Source: Paenibacillus silviterrae
Lineage (GTDB): Bacteria; Bacillota; Bacilli; Paenibacillales; NBRC-103111
Assembly (NCBI RefSeq): GCF_030167925.1
Contig: NZ_JASKUT010000001.1
Location: 2,604,001 to 2,668,000, forward strand
Reading direction: 5' to 3'
DNA length: 64,000 bases
The position numbers were made by a program, and so were the translations under genes. A model generated the notes under the pieces. It was not told the DNA's origin, searched no databases, and saw only the letters and a program-made list of their open reading frames with translations. This document shows, one piece after another, positions 34,420 through 41,650 of this stretch (position 1 is its first letter; each line of letters opens with the position of its first letter).

Positions 34420-34842
34420 TCATGATACATCACTGCTCAACTTAGCAATCCTATCCTCCAGAAGCTTGACCGCTGTCTCACGTGGCTTTTCCTTGGCCTT
34501 CTCTTCATCAAGGAGGTGCTGGACAGTCTTCAAATCCTTGGCAACATCAAGATACTCCTTAAGTTGCTTAACTGAAGCATCAGCACTGATCTCACTGTCG
34601 TCGCCAGTTGTAACCTCTTCGGGTTTAACGGGCGATTCTGCCTCGGCTGCAGTAAGTCTCAGATCGCATACGCTGCTGAACGGAAGGATGTGTTCCGTCC
34701 CTTCTTCGTCTACAAAGTTTAGAGTGACTACGCTTGCGCTAGGAGCAGACTTCACAGCTTTCTTGATGCGGTGAAACTCGCTCTCTGCCATGGTGATGAC
34801 GGAGCCGGTAAGCAATACAATGGATGACTTCATCTGTTTCAT
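34420..34842 (-). CDS. Hypothetical phage protein
   Basis: A 140-residue protein started at ATG 34,842 (AAAGGA upstream). The N-terminal 70 residues are beta-rich (MKQMKSSIVLLTGSVITMAE, VVTLNFVDEEGTEHILPF), and the C-terminal half is a charged helix (LKEYLDVAKDLKTVQHLLDE). The family is not recognised. It lies between the HNH gene and the terminase, where phages often carry small packaging-associated proteins. Confidence 0.6.
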   Translation of the reverse strand: MKQMKSSIVLLTGSVITMAESEFHRIKKAVKSAPSASVVTLNFVDEEGTEHILPFSSVCDLRLTAAEAESPVKPEEVTTGDDSEISADASVKQLKEYLDVAKDLKTVQHLLDEEKAKEKPRETAVKLLEDRIAKLSSDVS

Positions 34843-34852
34843 CGATCCTTTC

Positions 34853-35227
34853 TTATTTTCCCAAGCGATTGGGATTTTGTTGATTGCCAAAGCCGCCATC
34901 TTCCTTGGCTGTTTTGGTACTGTGGCAGCTGTCACATAATGCTTGCCAATTCGATTGATCCCAAAAAAGGCGCTGATCGCCGCGATGCGGAATGATATGG
35001 TCTACTACCGTAGCTTCCGATAAGTGCTGACGCTCTAGGCAATGCCTGCAGAGCGGGTTGGCAAGGAGAAACGTCAGCCGCTCTTTCCTCCACCTGGAAT
35101 CATATCCTCTTTGATACGAGGAGCCGCGCTGCTTGTCATACTCGCCAGCACAATTGGCACAATGCCGCTCTCTTGTAAGCTCCTTGCAACCTTGCCTGCT
35201 GCACGGCCTTAAAGGTTTCTTCGGCAT
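34853..35227 (-). CDS. HNH endonuclease
   Basis: A 124-residue protein started at ATG 35,227. It has a zinc-binding pair CxxxGC...CANC near the N-terminus and the HNH core CRHCLERQHLSEATVVDHII, then WQALCDSCHSTKT. The conserved D-H-I-I and the second CxxC are intact. HNH proteins beside terminase genes are needed for cos cleavage and packaging in several Firmicute phages, so a cos-type end is likely. Confidence 0.85.
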   Translation of the reverse strand: MPKKPLRPCSRQGCKELTRERHCANCAGEYDKQRGSSYQRGYDSRWRKERLTFLLANPLCRHCLERQHLSEATVVDHIIPHRGDQRLFWDQSNWQALCDSCHSTKTAKEDGGFGNQQNPNRLGK

Positions 35228-35536
35228 TAACGTCGGCGTGTATGACGGCTCCAAGCCTCTCTCCAGAGCTTCCTTCGTTGCTTCCTACTCAATCTGTGTT
35301 CGATCGGTTCGAACCTCGGGAGAGGAGTTAATATGGTCTTCTCACGAGTCAATTTCAGCAACTTCATCAGCCGTTTTAACACGCTTTTTCACCCCTTTTT
35401 TATGGAAAATATTAGTCGATTAAGTTGGACATAACAGATATTCTGTTAAACTCGCGCAACGAAGAAAAAGCCTTAAGATTCAAAGGCTTGTGGTGGTGAA
35501 TAAAATCTAGTTGAACATAGTCTCAATATGACCAAT
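35228..35536. other. 309-bp stretch without a convincing gene
   Basis: On the minus strand one frame reads plausibly as VKKRVKTADEVAEIDS, stop, EDHINSSPEVRTDRTQIE, stop, EATKEALERGLEPSYTPT and then into the HNH gene. A GGGGTG lies before the first GTG. It may be a decayed short gene or a chance frame. Near 35,411-35,536 nothing was recognised apart from A+T-rich sequence. Confidence 0.35.
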
Positions 35537-36082
35537 TCAGAAGATTTTAAATTGCTTCATTGCCATGTCCATGGTGTCTTGAAGTTCGCCAATGTACCTT
35601 AATGTGATCTTCTCGCTGGAATGATTGAAGTGGTTCATTAGCATGACGATATCTTTAAATCGTTTGTAGTGGAAGTGACCGAAGGTCTTTCGAAGCGTGT
35701 GACATCCAATCTCGCTCAGGCGAAACTCTGTCGCAATCTCCTGCATAATTGTGTAAGCCATGGTCCGACCGATGGGTCTATTTGCTCCCTGTCTACTTTT
35801 AAAAAGGTACTCATGAGGTGCCATATCCTTGATGTATTCCTTCAATTCCCGCTTAAGCTCAGGAGTGATTAAGATGGACTTCTCTTTCCTGGTTTTCTTC
35901 TCCCGAATGGTTATGTGAGTCCCAGTAACATCTCGAACTCTAAGTTTTAAAATGTCACTTATGCGGAAACCTGTGTTGATACCGGTTAATACCAAAATGT
36001 AATTCCTGGAGCTTTTCTGTTTCAGATAACTGAGGATATCTTCAATGAGTTCCGGATCACGTAGTGGTCGAACTGTGTTCAT
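35537..36082 (-). CDS. Short tyrosine recombinase (XerC/D-like catalytic domain)
   Basis: A 181-residue protein with only the catalytic domain. The Arg is in NTGFRISDIL, HTLRKTF is the HxxR box, NHFNHSSEKIT gives the second His region and LRYIGEL the nucleophile Tyr. The N-terminal core-binding domain is missing. Such short recombinases are common near the terminase genes of Firmicute prophages and are not the lysogeny integrase; a role in resolving phage DNA is possible. It overlaps the next small gene by 4 bp. Confidence 0.8.
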   Translation of the reverse strand: MNTVRPLRDPELIEDILSYLKQKSSRNYILVLTGINTGFRISDILKLRVRDVTGTHITIREKKTRKEKSILITPELKRELKEYIKDMAPHEYLFKSRQGANRPIGRTMAYTIMQEIATEFRLSEIGCHTLRKTFGHFHYKRFKDIVMLMNHFNHSSEKITLRYIGELQDTMDMAMKQFKIF

Positions 36083-36222
36083 TTTCTAACACCACTCTTC
36101 GAATCCTTAATACAGGATAATGGCTTGAAGCAAATCTGCTTCGTTCCTTCCCACTTCCCCCAAATGCACCCACGACACTTCGGGTGTTGCGCGGGTGGGT
36201 CCTTGTACCTTCGTTTCTTCAC
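36079..36222 (-). CDS. Small Cys-rich protein
   Basis: A 47-residue basic protein started at GTG 36,222 behind GGAGGG. It has four Cys in C..C (residues 16-19), C and C spacing (HPKCRGCIWGKWEGTKQICF, then PLSC), suggesting one bound zinc. It overlaps the recombinase gene start. A small DNA- or RNA-binding role is possible but not shown. Confidence 0.5.
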   Translation of the reverse strand: MKKRRYKDPPAQHPKCRGCIWGKWEGTKQICFKPLSCIKDSKSGVRK

Positions 36223-36464
36223 GCGACTCCCTCCCTTGTCCGCTGCGTGATAGTCCCAGCACAAAAAGAGCCGCTAGAAGCGACTCTTTGCACGTAATAC
36301 TCAACTTTCATGCCTTTCCTAGCAGACCGGAAACTTCACATCCGAGCTGCTATGCAAAGAATGAATTGAAATGGGGCATTTCACCCCTCCTCATATCACA
36401 CTCTCGACGACCGGCGTCTAAGGATCAAAGTCCCACAGCATGACCGAGTGCCTACAGTGATAAA

Positions 36465-36514
36465 GGTACAGTAGACATTACCATGGAGCCATTGGGCTCT
36501 GGATCTACTGTACC
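36465..36514. repeat. Large inverted repeat (cruciform) before the late genes
   Basis: GGTACAGTAGA (36,465-36,475) pairs perfectly with TCTACTGTACC (36,504-36,514). A smaller GAGCC (36,486-36,490) / GGCTC (36,495-36,499) hairpin is nested in the middle. It lies 11 bp from the five 11-bp direct repeats, between the ArpU-like activator gene and the late operon. Confidence 0.75.
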
Positions 36515-36525
36515 TCGGTTTAATA

Positions 36526-36580
36526 GACATTTTGGGGACATTGCAAAGACATTTTACAGACATTTGAGGGACATTTTTTT
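36526..36580. repeat. Five tandem 11-bp repeats (GACATT units)
   Basis: GACATT begins at 36,526, 36,537, 36,548, 36,559 and 36,570, that is exactly every 11 bp. The unit consensus is about GACATTTNRRR. One unit is about one helical turn, so all five sites face the same side of the DNA. The array ends 6 bp before the 3' end of the ArpU-like gene. It is a candidate activator-binding array for the late promoter. Confidence 0.85.
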
Positions 36581-36586
36581 GGCTTA

Positions 36587-36940
36587 TCATTCCATCCACT
36601 TCAAGCTATTGGCTATAGAGGTTATTCCCTCATTGGTCCTGCGATCGAGAGTTTTGGAAGTCCGATCATTAAACACCAAAATAGCGGTCTGTCGCTCGTT
36701 TCCTTTTATATATCGATATTCGATGGTTTTCCGAATTCTTTCTTTTCTTATTAATGCAATTGCTCTATCTATTTTTTTCAATCGAACCGCCAGCTCCTCC
36801 ATCGCTTCCTTTTGTCGTTCACAAGTCGGAGGGTTCTCCTGAAGATATTCCAACATGAGCTTATCGGTCTTGTAATCTTCCAATGCCTGCCGAGTTTTCT
36901 TTATCTCTTCCTTCGTAGCCAATGGAATCAGTTCTTGCAT
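36587..36940 (-). CDS. ArpU-family late transcriptional regulator
   Basis: A 117-residue basic, helical protein started at ATG 36,940. It has an N-terminal coiled region (EEIKKTRQALEDYKTDKLML), then ERQKEAMEELAVRLKKIDRA and a C-terminal sigma-region-4-like helix-turn-helix (YIKGNERQTAILVFNDRTSK, then TLDRRTNEGI). ArpU/RinA-type proteins switch on phage late genes. It lies directly before the repeat array and the late operon, which fits that role. Confidence 0.7.
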   Translation of the reverse strand: MQELIPLATKEEIKKTRQALEDYKTDKLMLEYLQENPPTCERQKEAMEELAVRLKKIDRAIALIRKERIRKTIEYRYIKGNERQTAILVFNDRTSKTLDRRTNEGITSIANSLKWME

Positions 36941-36971
36941 TACCAACATTCCCCTCACCCGTCCTTTATTA

Positions 36972-37066
36972 TGATATAATAGAAGGTGAGTTTGGACATT
37001 CCCAGCTTAAACCGACAAGTTGCTTAGCTGGGAAATTTTCTGCCCCTATTGTTGGGGCTTTTTTTA
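36972..37066 (+). ncRNA. Candidate phage small RNA with its own promoter and terminator
   Basis: On the plus strand an extended -10 TGATATAAT (36,972-36,980) is followed by a non-coding stretch with hairpin TTCCCAGC / GCTGGGAA (36,999-37,006 and 37,026-37,033) and then a canonical terminator GCCCC-loop-GGGGC plus seven T (37,042-37,066). A -35 match is poor. Predicted length is about 75-80 nt. It lies between the ArpU-like and DnaB genes, on the opposite strand to both. Confidence 0.5.
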
Positions 37067-38479
37067 TTTTCTAAACATGTCTGGCATTGGGACTTCGTTC
37101 TCTCTCTTTGACGATTCTGGCTTGCTAGAAGAATGATGAGTCCTGTCCAGACTTACGAATTTATTGAAATTTTTCATAAATGCGAGCTCCACGGTTCCGA
37201 CCGGGCCGTTACGCTGTTTGGCAATGATGACCTCGATAATGTTCTTTTTTTCAGACTCTTTATCGTAATAATCATCTCGATACAAGAAGGCCACGATATC
37301 TGCATCCTGCTCCAGAGACCCTGATTCTCTGAGGTCCGACATCATTGGTCGTTTGTCCTGGCGCTGCTCTACGTTACGGCTCAGCTGGGATAGGGCGATG
37401 ACAGGTACATTGAGCTCCCTAGCGATAAGCTTCAACATCCTCGATATTTCCGATACTTCTTGTTGCCTGTTATCGCGGCGACCTCGGATCGTAATAAGCT
37501 GTAGGTAATCAATGAGGATAAGATCAAGACCGTGTTTCTTCTGTAGCCTTTTGCTTTTCGTTCTAATCTCGGAGATAGAAATTCCCGGTGTGTCATCAAT
37601 GAATATGTTTGCGTCGGCTAGAGATCCAACGGCCATCGTGAGTCTTTCCCAATCGTCGCTTTCCAAGAATCCAGTACGAAGTCGGCCTGCGTCGATGTGC
37701 TGTTCTGAACTAAACATCCTCTGAACGAGTTGACCCTCAGACATTTCCAGGCTAAAAATCCCCACTGTGCCGCGGTGCCTTATCCCTACATTCTGTGCGA
37801 TATTAAGGGCGAGTGCTGTTTTCCCTACCGATGGACGAGCAGCTATGTAAATCAAATCGCTCCTTTGGAACCCGCTTGTCATATTATCTAGATCTGTGTA
37901 ACCTGATGGGATGCCCGTCACACCTCCAGAAGTGCTCTTGTTGTTATACCTAAGCTCTACCTGATCAAAGGCTTCCATCGCTACATCGGATATTTTTTTG
38001 AAATCCTTTCCCTTGGATGTTTGGTCCGCTAAGGAATCAGCTGCAGTCGCCATCACATGAGCAATTTGAGCGGGGTCTCCTACCTTGCGAGCCTCATCCA
38101 GTATATTTTTAGCTTCAAGTATCGCGCACCGTTGAGTATAACGTTCCCTCACGATTTCAGCATAGTGTGCAACATTCGCCGCGGTCGGGGCACTGTTAGC
38201 AAGCTGAGAAAGATACCCAATGCCACCAACTTGATCGAGCTCTTTGCTTGATTGCAAATACGCAGTCAGTGTGACAAAATCGATCGGCTCTCCTTCTTCC
38301 CGCATTTTCCGCATAGCCCTGTAGATCCTGCCATGACCTCGGTTGTAGAAAGAAGCATCGGAGACAATTTCTTCTGCGACATCTAAGGCTTCATTGTCGT
38401 AGAGTATGCAGCCTAATACCGCTTGCTCAGCCTCGATGTTCTTGGGTAAAAGAAACTCCATTTCTTCCACACATTTCAC
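37064..38479 (-). CDS. dnaB: Replicative DNA helicase, DnaB family
   Basis: A helicase of about 471 residues. The start is uncertain: GTG 38,479 (AAAGG 5 nt upstream) is chosen, and ATG 38,461 or 38,512 are alternatives. N-terminal domain: FLLPKNIEAEQAVLGCILYD. RecA domain: ARPSVGKTALALN (Walker A), LDLILIDYLQLI (Walker B), LIARELNVPVIALSQLSR (motif H4). It unwinds phage DNA at the fork. It overlaps the G39P-like gene, giving the order DnaD, loader/inhibitor, helicase. Confidence 0.92.
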   Translation of the reverse strand: MKCVEEMEFLLPKNIEAEQAVLGCILYDNEALDVAEEIVSDASFYNRGHGRIYRAMRKMREEGEPIDFVTLTAYLQSSKELDQVGGIGYLSQLANSAPTAANVAHYAEIVRERYTQRCAILEAKNILDEARKVGDPAQIAHVMATAADSLADQTSKGKDFKKISDVAMEAFDQVELRYNNKSTSGGVTGIPSGYTDLDNMTSGFQRSDLIYIAARPSVGKTALALNIAQNVGIRHRGTVGIFSLEMSEGQLVQRMFSSEQHIDAGRLRTGFLESDDWERLTMAVGSLADANIFIDDTPGISISEIRTKSKRLQKKHGLDLILIDYLQLITIRGRRDNRQQEVSEISRMLKLIARELNVPVIALSQLSRNVEQRQDKRPMMSDLRESGSLEQDADIVAFLYRDDYYDKESEKKNIIEVIIAKQRNGPVGTVELAFMKNFNKFVSLDRTHHSSSKPESSKRENEVPMPDMFRK

Positions 38480-38807
38480 GCACCTTTCTTCGCTGTTCTT
38501 CCGTTGGTCCAACCGCCTTTTTCTCAGAATCAGAGATGAACTGGAAATAATCTTGCGACCGTTGTTTCAACGCGTCATGATAACGGCTTACTCTGTCCTT
38601 TTCCGGCTCAAGAGGAGCGGATAGATCAGCAATCGTAGGTGCTTTTTTATCGATCGTGACGTGGCGGATAAGGTTTTCGTAAGCTACCTCATACGGGACG
38701 TCTTTCATAGCCTTATGCCAGGCGACAGCTTTAACCTCGTCACCGGTGAAATAAGGGTAATAAAGCACAATCTGCTCGAACAAATTCCAGATTTCATATT
38801 CCTTCAC
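38427..38807 (-). CDS. Helicase loader/inhibitor, SPP1 G39P-like
   Basis: A 126-residue protein started at GTG 38,807, behind GGGAGG. The N-terminal helical bundle YEIWNLFEQIVLYYPYFTGD, then VAWHKAMKDVPYEVAYENLI, matches the replicative-helicase-loading/inhibitor family (SPP1 G39P), with a disordered linker PTIADLSAPL. It would carry the phage DnaB to the origin. Confidence 0.75.
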   Translation of the reverse strand: MKEYEIWNLFEQIVLYYPYFTGDEVKAVAWHKAMKDVPYEVAYENLIRHVTIDKKAPTIADLSAPLEPEKDRVSRYHDALKQRSQDYFQFISDSEKKAVGPTEEQRRKVREMCGRNGVSFTQEHRG

Positions 38808-39543
38808 GCTGCTGCGCCTCCCTTGCTTTTTTCGCGAAGAACGAAGCTTTATCACCTTGGTTACCGCTCTGAGTAGAGTCCTTCTTTCTTTTCTGGCCCT
38901 CTTCGAATGCGGCGATAGTGAATATGCCTCGCTCTACGCAGTTTTCCAAGATACCCCAAAAGTAATCAATATCTTTGCCCTTCTTGCGAGTGATCTCAGC
39001 AGAACGGACAACGATCTCTGGGTCAAACCCTTCGCTAATGAGCTTCACAACATATTCCGTTTGAAGGGAGTTGGTCCTAGCTGGAAAATGTGCATCGATC
39101 GCCTTTATTGCTTTGGCAAGGTTCAAGTCGACGATTTCTCCCCCGTCACCACCACTTAGTTTTGTATCGTTTAATTTATTATTAAATAATGCTGAACCTT
39201 TTACCTCATGGTTTACCCCTCGGATTACCTCATGGTTTACCCACTCGTTTACCTCATTTTTTGAGGCAAACGGTATTAATCTATATTTTCCCGGATTCTT
39301 TTTACCCTGACCCTTATACTCAATACGACCTTTATTGATCAGAGTCATTCGATGTTTGGTGAGAGAGTTTTCAGAAATGCCGACCTTCGCTTGGAGCAAG
39401 GGATTCGCTACTGCAAACCACTCTGGCCATCCGCTCTTATTTGCAACCGCCATAAGGTGGAACCACAAAGTTTGTGCCGATGAGTCCAATGGATTTGTTT
39501 CGAGCCAATCGAAGAAGGCGTTCATTTCTCTTATGTAATTCAA
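38794..39543 (-). CDS. Replication initiator with DnaD domain
   Basis: A 249-residue protein. The start is TTG 39,543 with AGGAGG 7 nt upstream; the upstream GTG overlaps that site. The N-terminal winged helix (MNYIREMNAFFDWLETNPLD, LWFHLMAVANKSGWPEWF) is typical of phage initiators. Residues 150-215 are a DnaD C-terminal domain (YFWGILENCVERGIF). The linker is Asn/Lys-rich, and a probable origin usually lies within this gene in related phages, though no clear iterons were noted. Confidence 0.8.
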   Translation of the reverse strand: MNYIREMNAFFDWLETNPLDSSAQTLWFHLMAVANKSGWPEWFAVANPLLQAKVGISENSLTKHRMTLINKGRIEYKGQGKKNPGKYRLIPFASKNEVNEWVNHEVIRGVNHEVKGSALFNNKLNDTKLSGGDGGEIVDLNLAKAIKAIDAHFPARTNSLQTEYVVKLISEGFDPEIVVRSAEITRKKGKDIDYFWGILENCVERGIFTIAAFEEGQKRKKDSTQSGNQGDKASFFAKKAREAQQREGI

Positions 39544-39579
39544 AACTCTCACCTCCTGACTTTTGTAATGTGTGCCTAG

Positions 39580-39759
39580 CTAATCTTCAATGATTCGTGC
39601 TTTTTTAACGGGCCACGGCTCATCTGCCGGGTGTCTCACCGATTCCACATCATGCTCAAGAGAGCCGCTGTCCCGTACTCTATTCTTTAAATCCCACAAA
39701 ATAAAAGCGATAACCAACGGTGCGTACTTTAAGTAATCTGTTTGCTTGAACTTCTTCAT
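39580..39759 (-). CDS. Small phage protein
   Basis: A 59-residue frame starting MKKFKQTDYLKYAPLVIAFI, with one hydrophobic segment (about residues 11-22) and a charged C-terminus ending KKARIIED. Its ATG overlaps the stop of the preceding gene (ATGA), which supports translation. No family is recognised. Confidence 0.5.
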   Translation of the reverse strand: MKKFKQTDYLKYAPLVIAFILWDLKNRVRDSGSLEHDVESVRHPADEPWPVKKARIIED

Positions 39760-40190
39760 TCGTGATGTCCCTCTATTAGTTCGATATTTTGATTATTCTT
39801 AATTAAATGACTTTTAAGCGATCGGAACGAGTTCCAATAGGGAGTGTAGTAGCTATATTTTTTATCGAAGCCTAACTCTTTGGCGAGCTTCTTGCTGACC
39901 CTCCCTACACTTTCCTTCTGTTTTTTGGTATAAAAAGATTTTTGTCTCTCGCAGAAAAATCTTCGTCTTTCCTCACAATCTTCGATCATCCAGGCGCCCT
40001 TGATCTGCTCGTTAATGTAGATCGATATATGATTCTTAAATTGTCCCGAACGCTCAAGCATGATCGTCAACTCATATCCGTCGCATAAAAGCTTTACTTG
40101 GTTGTATAAGGAGAGCAGTTTCTTCTCTACTTCTTTCCATGTATCGCTTGTCATTGGCCGGGTTACCCGTTCTTCAGTTCTCAGAATCAT
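39756..40190 (-). CDS. Hypothetical phage early protein
   Basis: A 144-residue basic protein started at ATG 40,190 with GGAGG 5 nt upstream (40,202 is the alternative). It contains WKEVEKKLLSLYNQVKLLCD and GRVSKKLAKELGFDKKYSYY. The family is not recognised. It is part of the early operon, overlapping both neighbours. Confidence 0.6.
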   Translation of the reverse strand: MILRTEERVTRPMTSDTWKEVEKKLLSLYNQVKLLCDGYELTIMLERSGQFKNHISIYINEQIKGAWMIEDCEERRRFFCERQKSFYTKKQKESVGRVSKKLAKELGFDKKYSYYTPYWNSFRSLKSHLIKNNQNIELIEGHHE

Positions 40191-40380
40191 TGCCGCCTCC
40201 ATCGGCCCCGAGGTGTCTCAAGGCAATTTTAATATTCTCTTTGGCAAGATTTGTGTCCATGATATCCTCCTGATCGCGCTCATTAGCCTGAAGATAAAGC
40301 AGAGTGATGTCTGCTTCCTTCAGGGCTTTATTAAGCGTTCGGACTAAGCGATCTCTCCTGACTTTATCGTGCTTATTCAA
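40174..40380 (-). CDS. Small helical phage early protein
   Basis: A 68-residue protein started at TTG 40,380 because GGAGGTGA lies 9 nt upstream; no ATG is available. Content LVRTLNKALKEADITLLYLQ, then ANERDQEDIMD is amphipathic helical and ends in a Gly/Asp-rich tail. Not recognised. Confidence 0.5.
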   Translation of the reverse strand: MNKHDKVRRDRLVRTLNKALKEADITLLYLQANERDQEDIMDTNLAKENIKIALRHLGADGGGNDSEN

Positions 40381-40652
40381 GGTGAAATCACCTCCAGTTG
40401 GTCGAAGCTGTAACAAGACAAGATGCACCGAGGGTTGAAATCAATGACCCTCGTTCCTTGGCGATTCAATTTGTAACGTATCGGTTTGTCATCATAAGCC
40501 AATACCATTCTCATCTTCCTATCCACTTCAGCTATAACGACTCTCCTACCGAGACTGTCAGAAAAAAGAGGCATGTGCACCGCTACAATTTTGCACTTAG
40601 CTCCTACTGATATCGATTCATCATCACGATCTCGTTCGAAGAAGAAGAACAT
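40377..40652 (-). CDS. Small beta-rich phage early protein
   Basis: A 91-residue protein starting MFFFFERDRDDESISVGAKC. The strand pattern (CKIVAVHMPLFSDSLGRRVV, MVLAYDDKPIRYKLNRQGTR) suggests a small barrel. It starts by a TAATG overlap with the DUF3102 gene. The family is not recognised. Confidence 0.55.
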   Translation of the reverse strand: MFFFFERDRDDESISVGAKCKIVAVHMPLFSDSLGRRVVIAEVDRKMRMVLAYDDKPIRYKLNRQGTRVIDFNPRCILSCYSFDQLEVISP

Positions 40653-41650
40653 TATACCGCTGCCTTCATCTGATCAATGTGTCCAATAATGGCACTGCGG
40701 AACTTCTCCTTTTCTTCCTCATTCTTGATCTGTTCAAGAGCTCCGAGCAGCTTGTCAAAATTGTTGACGAACGTGTCGAAGGCAACTTTGAGTTGAATGG
40801 CATCGACATTGTTGTTTTTCTCAAGCATGGTCTTCATTTCGGCAATCTTTCGTTCTGATTCCTCAGCCTGTTTCTTTAGAAGCTCCTGCAAGGATTTCTC
40901 TTGCTCCCGAAGGCTTTCAAGCTCTTTAGCCACTTCATCGGGAATGACTTCCTTTGGAACGTCGATCGGGATGTTCTTCAGCTCCGTTTCAAGATCCTTA
41001 TTCCGCTTCTTTAGCTCGGCGAGTTCTTCTTTCGCTTTTTTCAGCTGTTCCTTTGCCGCCTCTGCAGCTTTGTTGTCCTTTGCCGCTTGTGCACTTTCTA
41101 CGTCCGCGGTCAGTTTCTTCACCAATTCATCGTGGGCTTGTTGCTGCTCCTGCAGCTTAGCCATTGACGCCGCTAGTGCCTCCCGTGCAGCCTTCTCTTG
41201 ATCAGCGGTCCGCTGAGCCTCCTGAAGCTTTCGCTCGAGCTCCTGCTTCTCCTTAATTGCCGCCTGCAGTTCCCGGCTCGACATGGATTCGATATCGTTT
41301 TTCTCGGCAAACTCTTCGCGCTCCTCAGCAGGTAGGCCGAGCAGAGCAACAGCCTTGGTATAGCTCAAATTTGCAAGTGCTTGGGAATTCATTTCTGTAA
41401 ATTCTGTAGCGATCCGCATGAAATTGTTGGCTGTCGACTGGCTGTAGTTGACATTGTTCTTTAGCCAGTCACCCCATTGGCCGTGTTCAACCATGTTCTT
41501 GGCCTCAATAAGCCTAGTGCCAATCTCGATGATGCTCTGACCTACAACCTGCCTAGCTTTGAGGTCAATCTCCCGGATCTCTTCGGCAATAACATTTAAG
41601 GGTCTTTCCTGGATACTTGTTGCTTCCGCTTGGACTATTTTTCTGCTCAT
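40652..41650 (-). CDS. DUF3102 domain protein with long coiled coil
   Basis: A 332-residue protein. Residues 25-120 are a DUF3102 domain (IGTRLIEAKNMVEHGQWGDW, then NVNYSQSTANNFMRIATEF), seen in mobile-element proteins related to ParB/KorB-like helix-turn-helix proteins. Residues 130-290 are an extended Lys/Glu/Ala/Gln coiled coil. ATG 41,650 follows AAGGAGTGG and overlaps the PcfJ-like gene by 4 bp. It may bind DNA and have a structural role. Confidence 0.8.
   Translation of the reverse strand: MSRKIVQAEATSIQERPLNVIAEEIREIDLKARQVVGQSIIEIGTRLIEAKNMVEHGQWGDWLKNNVNYSQSTANNFMRIATEFTEMNSQALANLSYTKAVALLGLPAEEREEFAEKNDIESMSSRELQAAIKEKQELERKLQEAQRTADQEKAAREALAASMAKLQEQQQAHDELVKKLTADVESAQAAKDNKAAEAAKEQLKKAKEELAELKKRNKDLETELKNIPIDVPKEVIPDEVAKELESLREQEKSLQELLKKQAEESERKIAEMKTMLEKNNNVDAIQLKVAFDTFVNNFDKLLGALEQIKNEEEKEKFRSAIIGHIDQMKAAV

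Noticed and set aside
35537..36082. The short tyrosine recombinase as the prophage integrase
   Set aside because: It lacks the N-terminal domain, is in the late region, and the junctions lie beside an intact serine recombinase.
36526..36580. The 11-bp repeats as a CRISPR array
   Set aside because: Units are too short and contiguous, without spacers; no cas genes nearby.
36483..36842. Plus-strand frame across the 11-bp repeats and ArpU gene
   Set aside because: It is antisense to a recognisable regulator and includes the repeat array; no start signal.
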